DNA of 64,000 nucleotides from Bolinopsis microptera. Lineage: Eukaryota; Ctenophora; Tentaculata; Lobata; Bolinopsidae. The position numbers were made by a program, and so were the translations under genes. The notes below the pieces were generated by a model. The model saw nothing but the letters and a program-made list of their open reading frames with translations. It did no database searches and was not told the origin of the DNA. The first letter of the stretch is position 1. The number at the start of each line of letters is the position of its first letter. Shown one piece after another: positions 25,401 through 39,965 of the stretch. Location: NCBI RefSeq assembly GCF_026151205.1, contig NC_087075.1, positions 186,001 to 250,000 of the forward strand, written 5' to 3'.

Positions 25401-26935
25401 AAATTTTTCTTCTCGTCTTAAATTTTTCTACAACTGTTCATTAATTATTTTTTCATGAAATGTGATCATTTTATTTTACGTTCAACACGAAATGTTGGGG
25501 TTAAACCAAAAACTACATAATAACGATTTTCTCTGTCACTGACCATTTCAGAATCCAGGAACGAGCCTCATGATATTGAAAGAAGATATCGAGGAAAAGG
25601 ACACGGACCTCCGCCACTGTGAGTTACTGCTGTAACCAGACATTTTAAAGCTTTCTTAATGAACAATTTGACTAGTAATAGTATCAAACAACCACTGAGA
25701 TGGTAAAACATTGTACAGTACCGGAACAGTAGAAACGGTTCCCTTTTACATTTTAAGATGCAACCGATTGTAAAATGGATCGGATTAATCATTTTTACGA
25801 CGTTTTTCCTAAATCTGCATGTATTGTATTATATCATTATATTTATGACAGACAGCAATTTATTTTAGACCCTTACTCAGTAGGAACAAACCTTTCAAAC
25901 TGACAAAACAAAATGTGAAACCCTTTGTAAACCTTTTTAGGCAGCTGTGAAATAGTAAGTACAAGAAATGAAAAAATATTTTCTCGTTTAAATTTTTCTA
26001 CAAAAAGTTCATAATCATTACTTCATGAAATGTGTCATTTCTTAACTTTTGCGTTCTCAAACACGAACTGTGGTGTTTACCAATAGACTTTTATTTTATA
26101 CCTGATTTGTGTCACTCTACCATTTCAGAATCCAGGAAACGACAGCTTATGAATATTGAACGAGCTCTCGATGAAAAGACACAGACCTCCGACACTGTGA
26201 GATACTGCTGTTAAACAGACATTTTAAGCTATCTTAATGAACAATTTGACTGTAATAGTATCAACCTACCAACTGAAGAGTGAAGATGGGTTAACATTGT
26301 GTACACGTACGAACAGTAGACAGTGTCCCTTTTAACATTTTAAGAAATGCTAACTCCGATTGATAATTGGAACCGGAATTTATAATTTTATACGTTTTCT
26401 TATATCTGTGTATTGCTATTATATTAATATGCTATTAACTAATTTATTTCAGACTCTTACTACTGTAGGAACAAACCTTCAACTGACCAAAACTAAATGG
26501 TGAAACCCTTTGTAAAACCTTTTTAGGCCAGCGGTGAATAGGTAGTACAAGAAGTGAAAAATATTATTTTTGTTTAAATTTTTCTACAAACTGTCAAATA
26601 ATTTTTATTCATAAATGTGATCATTTCCAAACACGGAAAATGTGGTGTGTACCAAGAATACAGAGTAACGATTTTTTTCACTCGACCATTTCAGAATCAG
26701 GATCGTGCTATGATATTGTTTTTAAACCGAAGATCCGAGAAAAAGGTCACGGAACCTCCGCCACTGTGAGATACTGCCTTGTAACCAGGTCATTTTCAAG
26801 CTATCTTAATGAACAATTTGATGGTAATAGTATCAACCTACCACTGAAGATGGTAAACTTGTACACCCTACGGAAACAGTAGAACGGTTTCCTTTTAACA
26901 TTTTAAGAAATGCAACGATTGATAAATGGAATCGG
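22500..26935 (+). repeat. Nested modules of about 0.6 kb with splice-like segments, copy 2
   Basis: The module order matches 2870-7330. Segment B here gives the clearest peptide, ending EKTQTSDTVRYCC near 26214. Segment A again ends with AGTAAGTACAAG. The inserted poly-G/GGCGCC block falls at the same place. Confidence 0.58.
24152..24445 (+). repeat. Poly-G/GGCGCC block, copy 2
   Basis: This is the counterpart of 4524-4795, with a run of about 20 G and the same GGGGGCGCC and GGGGCGTTTTTTGGCAGG motifs. Several overlapping ORFs here are low-complexity artefacts. Confidence 0.5.
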
Positions 26936-27544
26936 ATTTTTTTGAGAGATAACTTTTAAATCATTTAAACGGTTTATAAAATCGGCATTCACCGAGAAAA
27001 TTTAGTGATTTATTTTGAAATTTAAAAATAAATGTTTTGCGGCAGGGTTGTGATTTATTTTTTCTTTAAGGTGTACATTATTATTACCATTTTTAACTGA
27101 TTGTTTTTTAAAACAAGTAATTTAAATAAATTTTACCGTACAATTTACATTACTTTGTTAAGTACTAATTTAAAGCACATAGTTGCATATATTTTTGACT
27201 TTTCTGTTTTAAATTACTTGTTAGTTATGACTATGATTTGTTTCAAACAGGGTGCAATAATTAAATGTGTATCTCACAAACTCTCTTTCGAATTAAAACA
27301 TTTCAGCAAGGCTCATAAAATAATATCATATACATTATTAAACAATTAAATAATTGAACAAGGTTACTTGTAAGTGCTTCTAAAAAACTAACCATTTAAA
27401 AAAATTGCCACTATAACACCCAAAATTAGTGAGCTCACGACATGAACTATTTGGCAAAATAAAAGAGAGAGAAAACTTTTCTGTTTAAATATTTATGCAG
27501 AAATCGACCAAATTATTGCGTAATTTTACTGTTTAATAATCTCA

Positions 27545-28155
27545 ACGAGATACTATTTAGATTATTTTGCTTATTATGTTTAATTTACTAATTTCGACTA
27601 ATTTAATAATTTTGCTATTATAATGAATCTTTTAGTTTCTACTAATTTTCTAATTATATTAATTTTGCTAATACACTAATTTGTTAATTACACTAATTTT
27701 GATAATTATACTAATTTCGTTTATTACACTACTTTTGTAATTTACACTAATTTGATTATTTTCACTAATTTTTCTAATTATACTAATTTTGCAATTATAC
27801 TTAATTTTGCTAATTATATATTTTGCTAATTATACTAAATTTTGCATAATCAACTAATTTTTCTAATCAACTAATTTTGCTAATTTACTAATTTTGCTAA
27901 TTATTTGATTTTAATAATTATACTACTTCTGAATAATTTAACTTAATATGCATAATTATATTAATAATGCTAGATTAAACTTAATTTCTTCTTATACCAA
28001 TTATAATAATTTTGCTAATTATACTTTTCTATGATCATACTTATTTGTTAATTATACTTTTGTTACTTATTTTATGATTGCATTAATTACACTAAATTAT
28101 TAATAATCTTTTCCAATTTAAATACTTATTATACTATTTAAATACTAATTATACT
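27545..28155 (+). repeat. 18-bp AT-rich array, copy 2
   Basis: Same unit and length as 7960-8575. Confidence 0.75.
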
Positions 28156-28744
28156 GTTTACTCACCACACTGGATTTTATATTGATGCAGACGGTGTTTA
28201 CTCCGACTCCTGCTCCAATTTTAAAACCGTATATATAGTCTTTGTACTTGAATAGGTTCTGAGATCATAGAATGTAAGGGGAAAAACTCGTGAGGTTTTT
28301 TAAGGTGTAAGGTTTCTCGTGGATTAATTGATACATTTTATCAATTATCTTTGTTGATGGTTGGGCTATGGAGTTTTATTTTAGGATATAAAGCAAGTCG
28401 AGTTTGCAAGAAAATGTGGATAAGTTCATCAACTGCTATTTAAGTTCAGCTCTACTCACTTTTACCTCTTTGGTAGTTTTGTTTTTAGAATGACCGGCTA
28501 CAGCTTTCAGTAGGGAAGCAGTATAAATTATTGGGTTACTGTTAGGCAATATGTTAGTTTTCTTCAAAACTATGTTCCAAAAACTAAACGAAAGCCTTAA
28601 AAGATAAACTGGAGAGGAACAGGACATATTAATTGAACAACAGTAAATATACTACTAAACACAGGTAAACTTCCGGTAATAACTCACCTGTCCAGTTACC
28701 GATTTTTTTCCTGGTATGCACGGAGATCTAGAGATAGTCCTCTT

Positions 28745-30165
28745 TAGGAGCATGAGTTAGGGTGAAAGGGATGCCACTCAATAATATTGGACAACTCACT
28801 TACATTGCAGGAACACGTTTGGGGGACGGTGTAGTGGGTTAGGGTGAAGGATGCCACTCAAAATATAAACAAACTCACTAATTTGCTGGAACAAGTATGA
28901 GGAGGATGTTAGTGCGGTTAGGGTGAAGGATGCCACTCAAATATAGACGACGCACTACATTGCAGGAAAACAGTACTGTGCGAGGATTGTAGTGGTTAGG
29001 GTGAGGGATGCCACTCAATTATAGACAACTCACTACATTGAGGAACACGTTATGAAGAGGATGTAGTGGGTTAGGGTGGAAGGGATGCCACTAAATTATA
29101 GACAATCATTACTTTGCAGGATAACACGTACTGGTGAGGGTGAGTGGGTTTAGGGTGAGGGATGCCATCAATATTTAGGGTCAATCACTAACATTGCAGG
29201 AAACACGTTCTGGGGGACGGCGTTGTGGGTTGGTGAATGGGATGCACTCAATTATAAACAACTCACTAATTGCAGGAACACGTACTGGGTAGGGTGTAGT
29301 GGGTCAGGGTGAGGGATGCCACTCAAATATAGACAACTCACTACATTGCAGGAACACGTACTAGGGAGGGGGTCGTGGGTGAGGATGATGGTGCGCACGC
29401 TCAATTTATGACATCTCGTACATGGCCAGGAAACGTACTGGGGGGGTGTAGTGGGTTACGGATGTAGGATGCCACTCAAATTTTGACTACTCGCTACATT
29501 GCAAGGGGTACCTACGTACTGGAGTGAATGAGTAGTGGGTTAGGGTGAATGGGGATGCAATCAAATATAAATCAACTCACTACATTTGCAGGAACACGTA
29601 CTGGGGACGTGTGTAGTGGGTTAGGTTGGAGGACTTCGCCGCTTCGACGCGCCGCCGCGCGAAATGCATTCTTGCTTTTTGTTTTTTTTTTCCGGGGCCC
29701 ATCGAAGCATCGTCGATCGTTGTCGTCGACTCGTTGCCTCTTGCTTCGCGAAGGGATGCACACTCAAATATAGACAACTCACTACATTGCAGGACCGTAA
29801 TGTGGCGGGTTGTAGTGGATATTAAGGTGTAGGGTTACCTGGGGACCTTAGGCTATTTTGTTCTTAATAAAATAAATAATAACGATTCGGCTCGGAATGA
29901 CAGGATGAGCGCCCCCCCCCTCGGCCCAATAAGGTGTAGGGATGCACTCAAATATAGGACTATCACTTACATTGCAGGAACACGTACTGGGGAGGATGTG
30001 TGGGTTAGGTGAAACTGAAGGGATGCCACTCAAATATAGACACTCAGTACTTTGACAGGAAAACACGTTACTGGCCGGGCAGGGTGTAGGGGGTTTAGGG
30101 TGAAGGGATTGCCACTCAAATATAGCAAATCACTACATTGCAGGAACACGTATGGGGAGGTGTAG
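28745..30165 (+). repeat. 77-bp minisatellite with TTAGGG core, copy 2
   Basis: Same unit and same interruptions as 9160-10550. Confidence 0.8.
29628..29758 (+). repeat. GC-rich hairpin-type element, copy 2
   Basis: Same element as 10042-10150. A T-rich run near 29680 breaks the middle and may be a read error. Confidence 0.58.
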
Positions 30166-31936
30166 TGCCAGTGGGTTTTTATTTTTATTTTTTATCGAGA
30201 GGTCTGATATTGAGAAGACTTGGCAGTAGTTTAAGAGACTGTTAAAATAGCTTAAATAACCTTGGAGATGAGTTTTAATCATTTATTTCTGTATGATTCA
30301 TGAAACTTAACCATATTAAACATGAATTAAACTATAAATGTGACAGTAGATTCGTACCATATCACTACGCGTATTTTTTTTTTTTTTTTTTTTTAAACTG
30401 TATGGGCACCACTTTACCCTCCTATTGGGGAGGCTACGTCGTTCGTTAGTGACTAACGTCTATTGGGTTCCTCTGGTTGTAGGTTGTCAGAGGTTTGGGG
30501 TCATTGGCATGGGCTAGTGAATCCCGCCCTCAGAGGATAAGCCTGGTTTGAGCGACGTTTCCCGTAGGGAAACTGTCATAATGCTCGTTCACGGAGGAGA
30601 GAACCTCCCCCATGCTACTGGATGTTTCCCGGGTACTCGATAGGAACAGCTGCCCCAGTCATTCTAGTGGTGACAGGAACCTACGGCATGCCTGAGCCTC
30701 GATGGAATTCACATATCTTTTGTTGTTTTTGTGTTATTTCTTGTCTTTGCGCGGTTCAATTTCCGCGCTATACTAAGTGCTGGATTCACGGAATTTAATG
30801 CGATATTTGAATTTTGAGTAGACCTTTTTTGTCGCATGGCAATTTCTTTGGTTCACGTAATTATTGGCTAATTTTACGTTTGCTGGTAATTAAATCTAAG
30901 TGCTATATCTCCAATAGCTGGCAGTTTTGTCTGATTGATAGATCCCCTCTAACTGTTAACGGCCCTAAGGCTGGCAGTTTGTTTGATGTTAGATCCCTCT
31001 AACTGGTAGCGGCCTAAGGCGGAGCATGTGAGTGAATGAGTGATAATAAAGTGAGGTGTAGGGAAGTGGGGAAGAAAACATGAATATGAAAGTATGGACA
31101 CTGTTGCAGCTGACTCACCACAGCACAATGCAAGTCCAAGAAGAAAGAAGGAGAGACAGAGGACACTGTCCGTTATCTGGGTGTGCCACCACCGACAGTG
31201 CTCCAACTTTGTGGGGCCGAGGGTGTTGGCTCCAAGAACAGCCAGTGAGCGAAACAGCGCTGACCCCTCTATGGTTAACTTTAGATAACAGGACTATGCT
31301 TTTCTCCCGGCCAATCAGTTAGTAACAGCTGACCAGCACACTCTGATGGAAGATGTGGTTCGGATTAGACTTCGCTAGGATTTTGTCAGTTTTTTGAGAC
31401 ACTAATGCGCCCTCGAGGAAAGGACATGGAGCGGCGAGCGACCCAAAAACGTGGCAGGGTTCTCACCCCACTACGCGTTCTTGTTGTGTGTATTCTCATT
31501 GGCCAGCATTGCTGTTTTCTGACATTCTCCGCATTTAGTTCCGACAAGGTCTGGATGCTCAATAGCCTTGTTACACATCCGCCGGCGGGTTGACCGCTTG
31601 GAACCGTACAATCTTGTAGCGCGATGGCGTTACTGTGCCGCGCCGTGCACATTGGATATGAGGCTTCTCTAGATCGGCAAGATGCGCTACTGTGCCGCGC
31701 GAGCTGAGATGAATTGAATCGTCAATTAAACGTACAATCGGGCAATAGTGGTAGAGTATCAGGGCCACTCCGACCACAATACGACGGCACGATTTAATTG
31801 TAAGAGGTCGATGAAGTTTTTGTGAAGAAAATATACAACAGTAATCTCATTACCGATCTTTAAATTCTTAAATGGACAAGGACCAATAATTGGTTGAGAT
31901 GAGGATCAATTTCGAAAATTTATCCAGACACACTAG

Positions 31937-32289
31937 TCATTGAGTCACGACGAGGACTAATATTTCCAAAAGAGCTAGGACCACCGTTAAAACAACTTGG
32001 GTAGTTGAATAGCCAGGACCCGTAAAAGTTAGATCTTTCAGATGGGTGGTTGGTGGTCCCCGGCCGGCAGACACTGTTTTGTCGTGAGGGTCACCAGACA
32101 CCCAATCCTTGCCCTCCCAATCATACACTTTGGGTCCCTTGAGTGATTTATCATCTGACTGAATATAAACAGAATTGCGCCGGTTAGCGGACATAAATTT
32201 CCATCAAACCGTGTGAATGCTTTGGCATGCTCTAACCAGAAGCCCGCTCGCTTGCAGTAGCGCGCGACCGCCGCAGTACGCGTAGACAC
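31937..32289 (-). CDS. Possible coding region, unrecognised, copy 2
   Basis: This is the counterpart of 12366-12784. One frame is open for 85 codons and includes YDWEGKDWVSGDPHDKTV and a hydrophobic C-terminus, VVLTVVLALLEILVLVV. A second frame supplies the upstream part beginning MSTRTAAVARYCKRAG. The frames are joined only if an indel is assumed. Confidence 0.32.
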
Positions 32290-34102
32290 ATGGCTATGTT
32301 GAAATGCTATGCCTTTTAAAATTTAAAATGTAAATTAAAACGATAGTTTCATGTTGGTCAAAATAATTACTTTTTGGAACGATCATTTTGTGTTGTTCGC
32401 CTAGGTGCCTATTTGATGGTGACGCGGCTTTTGAGCAAAGAAGCTGTAAGAGTACTTTAAAAGTTGCGTAATTTGGACCAAAATTCGTTGTTTTTTGTGT
32501 TTATTGGATATATCTCAGTTCCTTGAATGAGATCATTCTTAAAATTGGGCGACGATCTTCCATTAGGGCTTTTACAAACTGTCCGAAAAGTTTTGGTGGA
32601 TATCGGAGTTGAGTTATGTGATCAAAGGGGCAAAATACGCTGCTTTTAGCTGTAAACATATGTTTGATGGTTTGATATGCTTCAATTTTTCAGACACTTT
32701 CCTTGTAAGTCTAGGACTAAGCTTACCAATTTTGTGTATTCGGGAGGTCGGAAAGAATACTCAATATTTAATGGTTGAAGAAAAGTGTGCTGGCCGAAAT
32801 TAGCGCTAAAACACCATCCTCAGTCGGCACGCGCGGGGCCTCCCCTTTGTCATGGCGCACTACCTAGTACTTCTACTATATAGTAGTTTACTTTTTACTA
32901 GTCTTTCTGAGCGGAATCAATCACATTGTAATTGTTATTTTTAGGAAACTAGGCTTAATCATAATGGGAATTACAAAGTGATAAAATTTCAGTATGGCTA
33001 AAACTGGAAAACAAATCATATTAGGATATCAGCTGATTAAAGTCGCGGTTACTAATATTGGGCCGCGCTCAGCCTGTCATTCCGCAGTAATCTTTATGTT
33101 TATAAAATTGATTGTCTGAGGTCTCCCCAGGTAAAGTCGCGGCTGATTATTTAATAGTTTGGTAAACAGCGATACATATTAAAAAACAGATGTTACTTTT
33201 GTCATACGTTGTATGACCCCGCGCGCACGATGTGCGCGGCTCCCTGTATCGTAGAACTATAGTTGAAGCGACAGTGGGGGTCACCACGTGATCCATGTTA
33301 CTTTACATTTACATTCAATGAGCAAATAAGATTGCGGCATTCTTTTAAAGTAGTTTCATTTAGTTTTATAAAATAAAAGGGCTCGATAGTCGATGGTGCT
33401 GTAAAGTGAAGATGTGTCGAGTAAGATCAAAATTTATTAGTTTATGTTAGATACAAATAATACTACGATGTAGAAGAGAATATTAAACGTCAATAATGTT
33501 GGCATACGATACAATAGTTATATGACGTGTCATTGCGCATTGTTAAACAAAAACCAAAACGCGCAAAAATTTGAAGTGGTACGTCTCAACCAAAACACAA
33601 ATCGAAGTGACGGCGACACGTTTTGGAATAACATCAAGAAACATCTAATGATGCTACTTCAATATCATATTATGTAAATGTTCAGGGCCCTTCTGTAAAA
33701 ACATTAAGTATTCATGATTCATTTCTCCACAAAATGCCAATTCTCTTATCTAAATATAACCGTATCCAAACTATTTAAGGGGTTAGGGGTGGAGTGGGGT
33801 TGGGGGTTTGGGTTGGGTTTTTAAAAGGCTTGTATGATATAATCTATTTCATTAAAAAGTTAACAAATTATTAATTATGATATTTTAAGCACGCTGTATT
33901 TTATTATTGCACAATATCTTATTACTATATATTTACATTTTATATGGTTGATGGTATGAAATGTTTTGTCAGGGACCATATTTTGTATGTGTAATTTTTG
34001 CACGAAACTACGTTTGGTTTCCCGTCATTATTAGTACATAGAAATCACTTTTTGACCGTGTTAATTTTCATGCAATTACTATGAAAGATTTTCAATTTTT
34101 AT

Positions 34103-34445
34103 AGGCGAGTGATTTAGTTGGATTTTTGACGTAGAAAAAAATATGTTGGATTGTTTCTCTAAATTAAATTATCAAACAGTTCAGCTAATACACTATTCTA
34201 AATTAATATAATGGACAGAGATAATTAGACAATTCCACTTTCAAAAAAACATTTACTTTTTGTAAACAATTCTAAAATCGATTTCATCTAAATCGTAATC
34301 CCACACCCCTTCACATGCGTTTGGCACAAATTTTCCCAATTTAAGTCCCATTTTTTGCCGATGCCATTGCCGCCAGCCGCACAGAACATTTTCACATCAA
34401 AACCAATATACTGTGTACCCGTTTTAGTGAGTGATATGACACAGG
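34103..34445 (+). repeat. Left arm of internal inverted repeat, copy 2
   Basis: Counterpart of 14526-14863, paired with 38415-38761. Confidence 0.48.
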
Positions 34446-36995
34446 GTCTAGCTGCACTGAGACGGGAAATAATGAGGGGTACACATCTGTTTGAATGTTT
34501 AGTGATAGTGATCCCTAGCGGGAGTCTTAATCCTCATACAGTACAAATCTTTCACCTTCTCCAGCGTCCCCAAACTCTGTTCGAACCCCCTCCGCAGGGT
34601 AGTTCACAGTGTGTCCAGTTTTATGTAAATATTTACGTTTGGGTATGGATTGGAGGTTGATGTAGAGTTGACATCTCCGTTCTTTGGTCGTTATCGTAGT
34701 TCTTTGACGGGAACTCTTTAGTCAGTTGGTAATCCTGTTCAATTATTCAAACTTCATGAAGAGTGGCCAATCCACTCCAGTTGGAGGGTTTTGAAGGGGG
34801 GAAGGGAAGGAAATCGAAAAGTTTGTGAAAGGAGCAATGCGAGGGCACAAGCGTTTTTCTGTTGATTTTGTGTCATCAGCAAGTTTTATCTGGAACATGT
34901 CACTATCTTGTGAGACTTGTTGGCTACGATGTCTTTGTGTGAACCCCATTATTACTAGCAAATTACTTGAGCGCTCTTACAAGGTTCCTTATACTCAGAT
35001 ATCCATCTCTCTTCCCACAACCTTCTGTAAAGTTTTCGGGGGAACAAATAAATTCATTTTTCGCTGGCACACTTTCATCCAAAAATTCTTTATCAATGCA
35101 TTCTTGTCACAAAATTCGTCACATATTTCACCTCGATAGCGAGCGAACGTCGATTAGAACACCCACATACCGTATCTATTCGGAGAAGATCTTGACGCCC
35201 AGACTCTCTCTCCAATGGTTGAACTGAGAGTGCTGCGGTACGGCTAGCAAAACTGGTCGTTTTGAACATCTGATACGACTCGTGTTATCCTGCCTTGTCG
35301 TAGTGGCATCCGAAACACTGTTCCTTCGCTCTTCTTTTTGGTTTCTCTGCATTTTACATAGATGATTTAGTTCTGTATTTTGTTGAGATTTTTTAATTTT
35401 ATAAAACAATCCAAAGGTTATTGGAGGGGTAAGTGTATTGAATACTCTAGAATTTGTTTTTCTGTTATTTAAAAAAAATAGGAATAAAATTAAAATAAAA
35501 ATCTGAAAGGCCAGCGCAATCAATATCATATATATAATATGAACATGAACTGTATTACCATTACTAACCAGGTCCCACCAGGACAGATCTCCAAGTCCGG
35601 GAATTTAGAGAGTTGGTATGCAGTACACGAGCAAACACTCCGCACCCAATCAAAACATCGTACGGAAAATATTCTGATCTCAGGAGACTTTACGTTTTTT
35701 GACACTGATTTTCTGATGAATTTTATAAAGGAATTAACATGATATTGACAAGGGAACATAACGAACTCGTCTTGGTATACAGAAATTCATAAGACGATCA
35801 TGAACTCTAAAAATCGAGAGAATTGCTATTTTAAAAATTTTAAAAATTTAAAAATTAGCCGGTTAACAATTTTCAGTTTCTCGAAAAAAAAGATCGAATA
35901 TAATAATTTAAATAGAGTAAAAAAGTCATGGAGATGGAGTTAATACGATGAGTAGGAGATGAGAGGTGATTACTAGGACTTCTTTTCAGGAGGATGTCGA
36001 AGGAGAAAGGTTCTGTGAGGTTACGTTCCAAATTCTGTTGCATGGAGTGAGTTCATGATGGCCCCATATTCTTTGAGATTTATGAGCTTTTAAGGTTGTC
36101 TGAGAGGTTAAGCGGAGGGAGTTGTAGCTGGGGCATTTATTTGACGTGTGGTCTCGGTTTCAAGTGATAGGTGTTGTTTCAAAGAACGGAGTTTTCTTCG
36201 AAGAACCGCATGAGTCGGTTGTATGAGGAGCAGCAGAAAAGTTTGATTGGAAGTTGAGATGACGAGATCTTCACTTTTATTTACGTTTATATTCCAAAAT
36301 CACATAACGCCTCTTGTCATGACATGACAACAGAACAAACAAATAAGCAACTGGATCAACCACCGAACTATAGTCTAATTTGATTATCTTTAAATAGGCC
36401 ATGTGATTGTTGAACGGGTAGGTAAACTGGTACAATTGACATTTGTGATAGATTATAATAAGTTATTAGCCTGATCGACCCTGTTTTTTAACTCTATTTG
36501 ATGGATGTTTATTTTATAATCTGATTGTTATTAAGAGTAATTTTAGTCTTAATTTAGTGTAAAACGCCGATGCGAAATTGTGTAACTTTGTTTAGCTTGG
36601 ATGTCTTGTTAAGTGATCGGATAGTTTGTCTAGAAAAACAGGACGAATAGTGCGGTGCTGAGGAAATAGATAGTATTTTAAAAAGTGAGGATAGTGGGCA
36701 TATGATGCGGTTGGTTTGGGATTAGCTTTTGCTTGGGGTATGGACAGTGGCGGCATCAATTATGGCATTTTGCATTGCCTTGGAGGGCGTTGGGGTTGCA
36801 TGTCCGATGAGTTTCCAAAGGATTGATGGGAAGTTGGCTCCAAGACTCCATCATTTGGGTCCATTGAGATATCAGTTCCATCTTTAGGTTTTCAGCATAT
36901 CTTTTCATAAGCACCACCGGCTTTTTCAGGCTTTGTGTCGTCTTAGATTTTCGGACAGTTTGCGGATATGCAAGCTGTAGACGGAGTATAGTAGT

Positions 36996-37176
36996 ACGTA
37001 AAACCCCATAAATATAGTAATAGTATAGACCGCGCCCCAATTTACCGCAACCCCGATTTACCGCGGCCATTTCGTTCCCCCAAATAGGGCTAACATACTT
37101 AATGTAAACCCAAACAAAACCGATGTACGCGGCTGTTTCTTTTCTCAAAAACTCCGCGTGTGATTCGCTTTTACTG
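36996..37176. mobile_element. pogo/Tigger-type MITE, copy 2
   Basis: Same element and insertion site as 17445-17630. The left terminus has lost one base (CGTAAAACCCC) and the right end is intact (GCTTTTACTG). Confidence 0.6.
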
Positions 37177-38414
37177 TAAAAGCTTTTCAGGGTCACGGTT
37201 TCATCGGAGCCTTAAACGGGGCCCACTGTCCTATAACTGTTTTAGTGTTATGTTTATGGTTTATTCCTGGTAAGTGTTATTGTCCTGTTGGTGTTGCCGC
37301 AGAGAAATTCTGTCTGTCGTTGCTGCCATCGCCTTACAAACAGTTTTTCTGTTAGAAAAAAGACTAGCAAATGCATGACTAAACTGAATTAGATAGGCGT
37401 GAGCAAATATTTGTTGATGTGGTAGTAGGGTCAAGTCTCAGAAGCTGCTTGTCCGTGTCTTTGTGTGACTTACAGCTCGTGGTATTTTATTTATAAATCG
37501 AACAATGGAAATTACCGTTTGCAGGGCTAGCGATGCACAAATGCTTGTTCAATAGTTATTTTAGTGCCTGAAAAGAATATTTGAAAATAATGTTTTTATT
37601 GTGTTTGTGTGAAGGTGCATTCTTCTTTTAAGAAGACAGTTAATTAGGACCTGCTAGGACACCAGCTTTACGTGATCTATTATTACTTATATGCGAGTCT
37701 TTGTTCCAGTTTCGCTACACCAGAGACAACATATAAATTTATTGTATCTCTTAAATAGGCATGTCATGTCATCGTAGAACGGGGTGAGATACATATAATT
37801 TTTTAGTATTAGCAAAATTTATCACCAAGACAGATCATGACGAAGGGGTGGTTCAAGAAATAAAATTGGAAAAAAAAGACAAGAGTTGAGGTTGAGAAAG
37901 TGTAAAACTAGAAGGTTGTTGATTAATTCTCAAGCTTGTCGTACGTAGGCATATTCAGTATGATTATAAATAGGAGGCTTCGTTGCACCCTTGACTTTTT
38001 AAAACTAAAAGATAAGAGACGTATAATTAGGACATTTGTAATCTGATAAAAATTGTAAAAGTTTTGGATGTGTTGAATTAAAGCTTGGTGTGAGAATAAG
38101 TGTGAAATAAAAAGTGATATTTTATTACATTCCCATTTTTTATTGATTTTTCTTAATTAAGTGACAGTAAGTATTATATTTTAACTACAGATTATTTTAT
38201 TTCAGTTAGTATTGCATGAATGTTACGATTTCAGTTTTTTTATATAGTATTGTCAATAAAACGTTTCAAAGCCCTGAAGGGCGGCCTCGGGTCTTTAAAA
38301 CTAACTTTAGTCTTTTATAACCATAGTGCACACAGTGAGTGAGCTATCAGTTTCGCGACGATCATTATTTGACATGAAAAGTGAATATACTGTAAAAGGT
38401 TATTAAGTGTAATA

Positions 38415-38761
38415 GTTGTCACTCACTAAACGGTGCAAACAGTCAATTGGGTGTGATTTGAAAATATATTGGTGGAACCAGGGCTCAGCAAAAAATGGGA
38501 TTGTGATTGGGAACATTTGTCCATAGCATTGTGAAGGGGGAATGGGATTAGGATTTAGTGAAATCGATTTTAGGATTGTTTTAAAAAAGTAAAATCTGTT
38601 TGAAACTGGAATCATTGCTCACAGTCGAGTCACACTGTTGACTGTGCACTGTCCATTTTATTTAGAAAACGTGATTAGTTAAAATTAATTAGTTTACTTT
38701 TGGGGAAGAAAAAAAACCAACTACTTTTTTTTTTCTACGGTCAGTTAAATCACTCGCCAAG
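38415..38761 (-). repeat. Right arm of internal inverted repeat, copy 2
   Basis: Counterpart of 18873-19226. Confidence 0.48.
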
Positions 38762-39089
38762 GAATTTGATTTTTACCTTCTTTAGTTAGAAACTTTTTAT
38801 GCCTTGCGGAATCGGAATTTCCGAAACTGAGCTTGTTCCCAAAGATCATTTTAATCAGAATAAGCTTTGTTTGATGATATAATTAATAAATAAACCGTGT
38901 AAATATTTTTCATAAACAACATCTGGTATTTTAATAAAACGCCAATTCTTGTATCCCAAATTCACGATTTAAATAACATTCTTTCTAGCTGACAAATTTC
39001 AACAAACATGATTGAGGAGAGCACTTGCTGTACGAGAATTTAAAATTGACAACACGAAAATTAGTTTCAATCCAAAAGTATTTGAGGAA

Positions 39090-39562
39090 GACTTCTCTTG
39101 GTACTCTTTCTGTCTCTAATTGTCCCCATGAAGGGTAAGGGGTCGCCGTTTTGCTAGGGACCAGGAATGCTTGTCCGCGAGGAAGGCCTGATTTTTACGA
39201 AGGTTAAAGTAGGGTCCACTGGGAAAGACCAGCGTGGACCCAATAGTGACATTGTTGGAAAGTGCTTCCTGGGTTCTCACTGTCCTGTGGTTGGTCTGCA
39301 TACTAGGCAGGGAGTTGCTCTGCTGTATGAGCTGGATACCCGTTATCGAAGCTGAAGTGGGGAGGGTTTGTAAGGAGAGAAGGTCGAGGCGAGCTCGGAA
39401 CTGAGGCGGCGCCTCCTCCAGCCGCCTCCATCCACCGTCCTTACTCTTGTTCACACAGGGTCGATATTGTCTTGGACTTTCTTCTCCATTGTTTTCGTTC
39501 TGTTCGGTGATAGTTCGGAAGTATCGTGATCCGTAAGTAGTGTCCAGGTCTTCTCCTTCCAT
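39090..39562 (-). CDS. Possible coding segment in junction block, copy 3
   Basis: This is the longest uninterrupted version, with about 148 codons open on the minus strand from an ATG near 39562. It begins MEGEDLDTTYGSRYF and contains FNLRKNQAFLADKHSWSLAK. Charged, Ser/Thr-rich composition and recurrence in three copies support a real exon. The lack of a domain and the noise keep confidence low. It may be part of an unrecognised repeat-encoded protein. Confidence 0.32.
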
Positions 39563-39965
39563 GTAATAACTGAAATATATGAGTGAGAATTGCTGACCAG
39601 CTTATGTGAAAATCTTTACCAATTTTATTGGTATTCTTTTAAAGGTTAATTTCATTTAAATGGTTGATGCCTTGTGCGGCATATCATCATTTCTTACTTC
39701 TGTTAAAGTGTCATCTGGTCGTAAGGAGAGTGAGTCTGGTTGGGAAGTGGGCTGAGGTCTTGGTTATTAGGACTGTGTTTGAGCTTATTCCCTGTTTAAA
39801 ATTACGAAATTACGAAAGATAAAGTTTAACATGCTGCAAATTTTGCGACCTTTTCTTAAGCTAAATCAAACGAAGTGAATATGTAAAATGACAGTATTTC
39901 TATCTTTATCCCGGTTGTTGCGACAAGTAAAAATGCTCTTATTAGGGAAGGAGATTTACTTACGT

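Larger units (their letters stand above)
19641..39164 (+). repeat. Macrosatellite unit, copy 2
   Basis: This is the only copy with both neighbours present. It matches copy 1 throughout in the same order and orientation, which shows a direct tandem arrangement. The spacing to copy 3 is about 19.52 kb; the small difference from the first spacing is within the indel noise. Confidence 0.9.
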
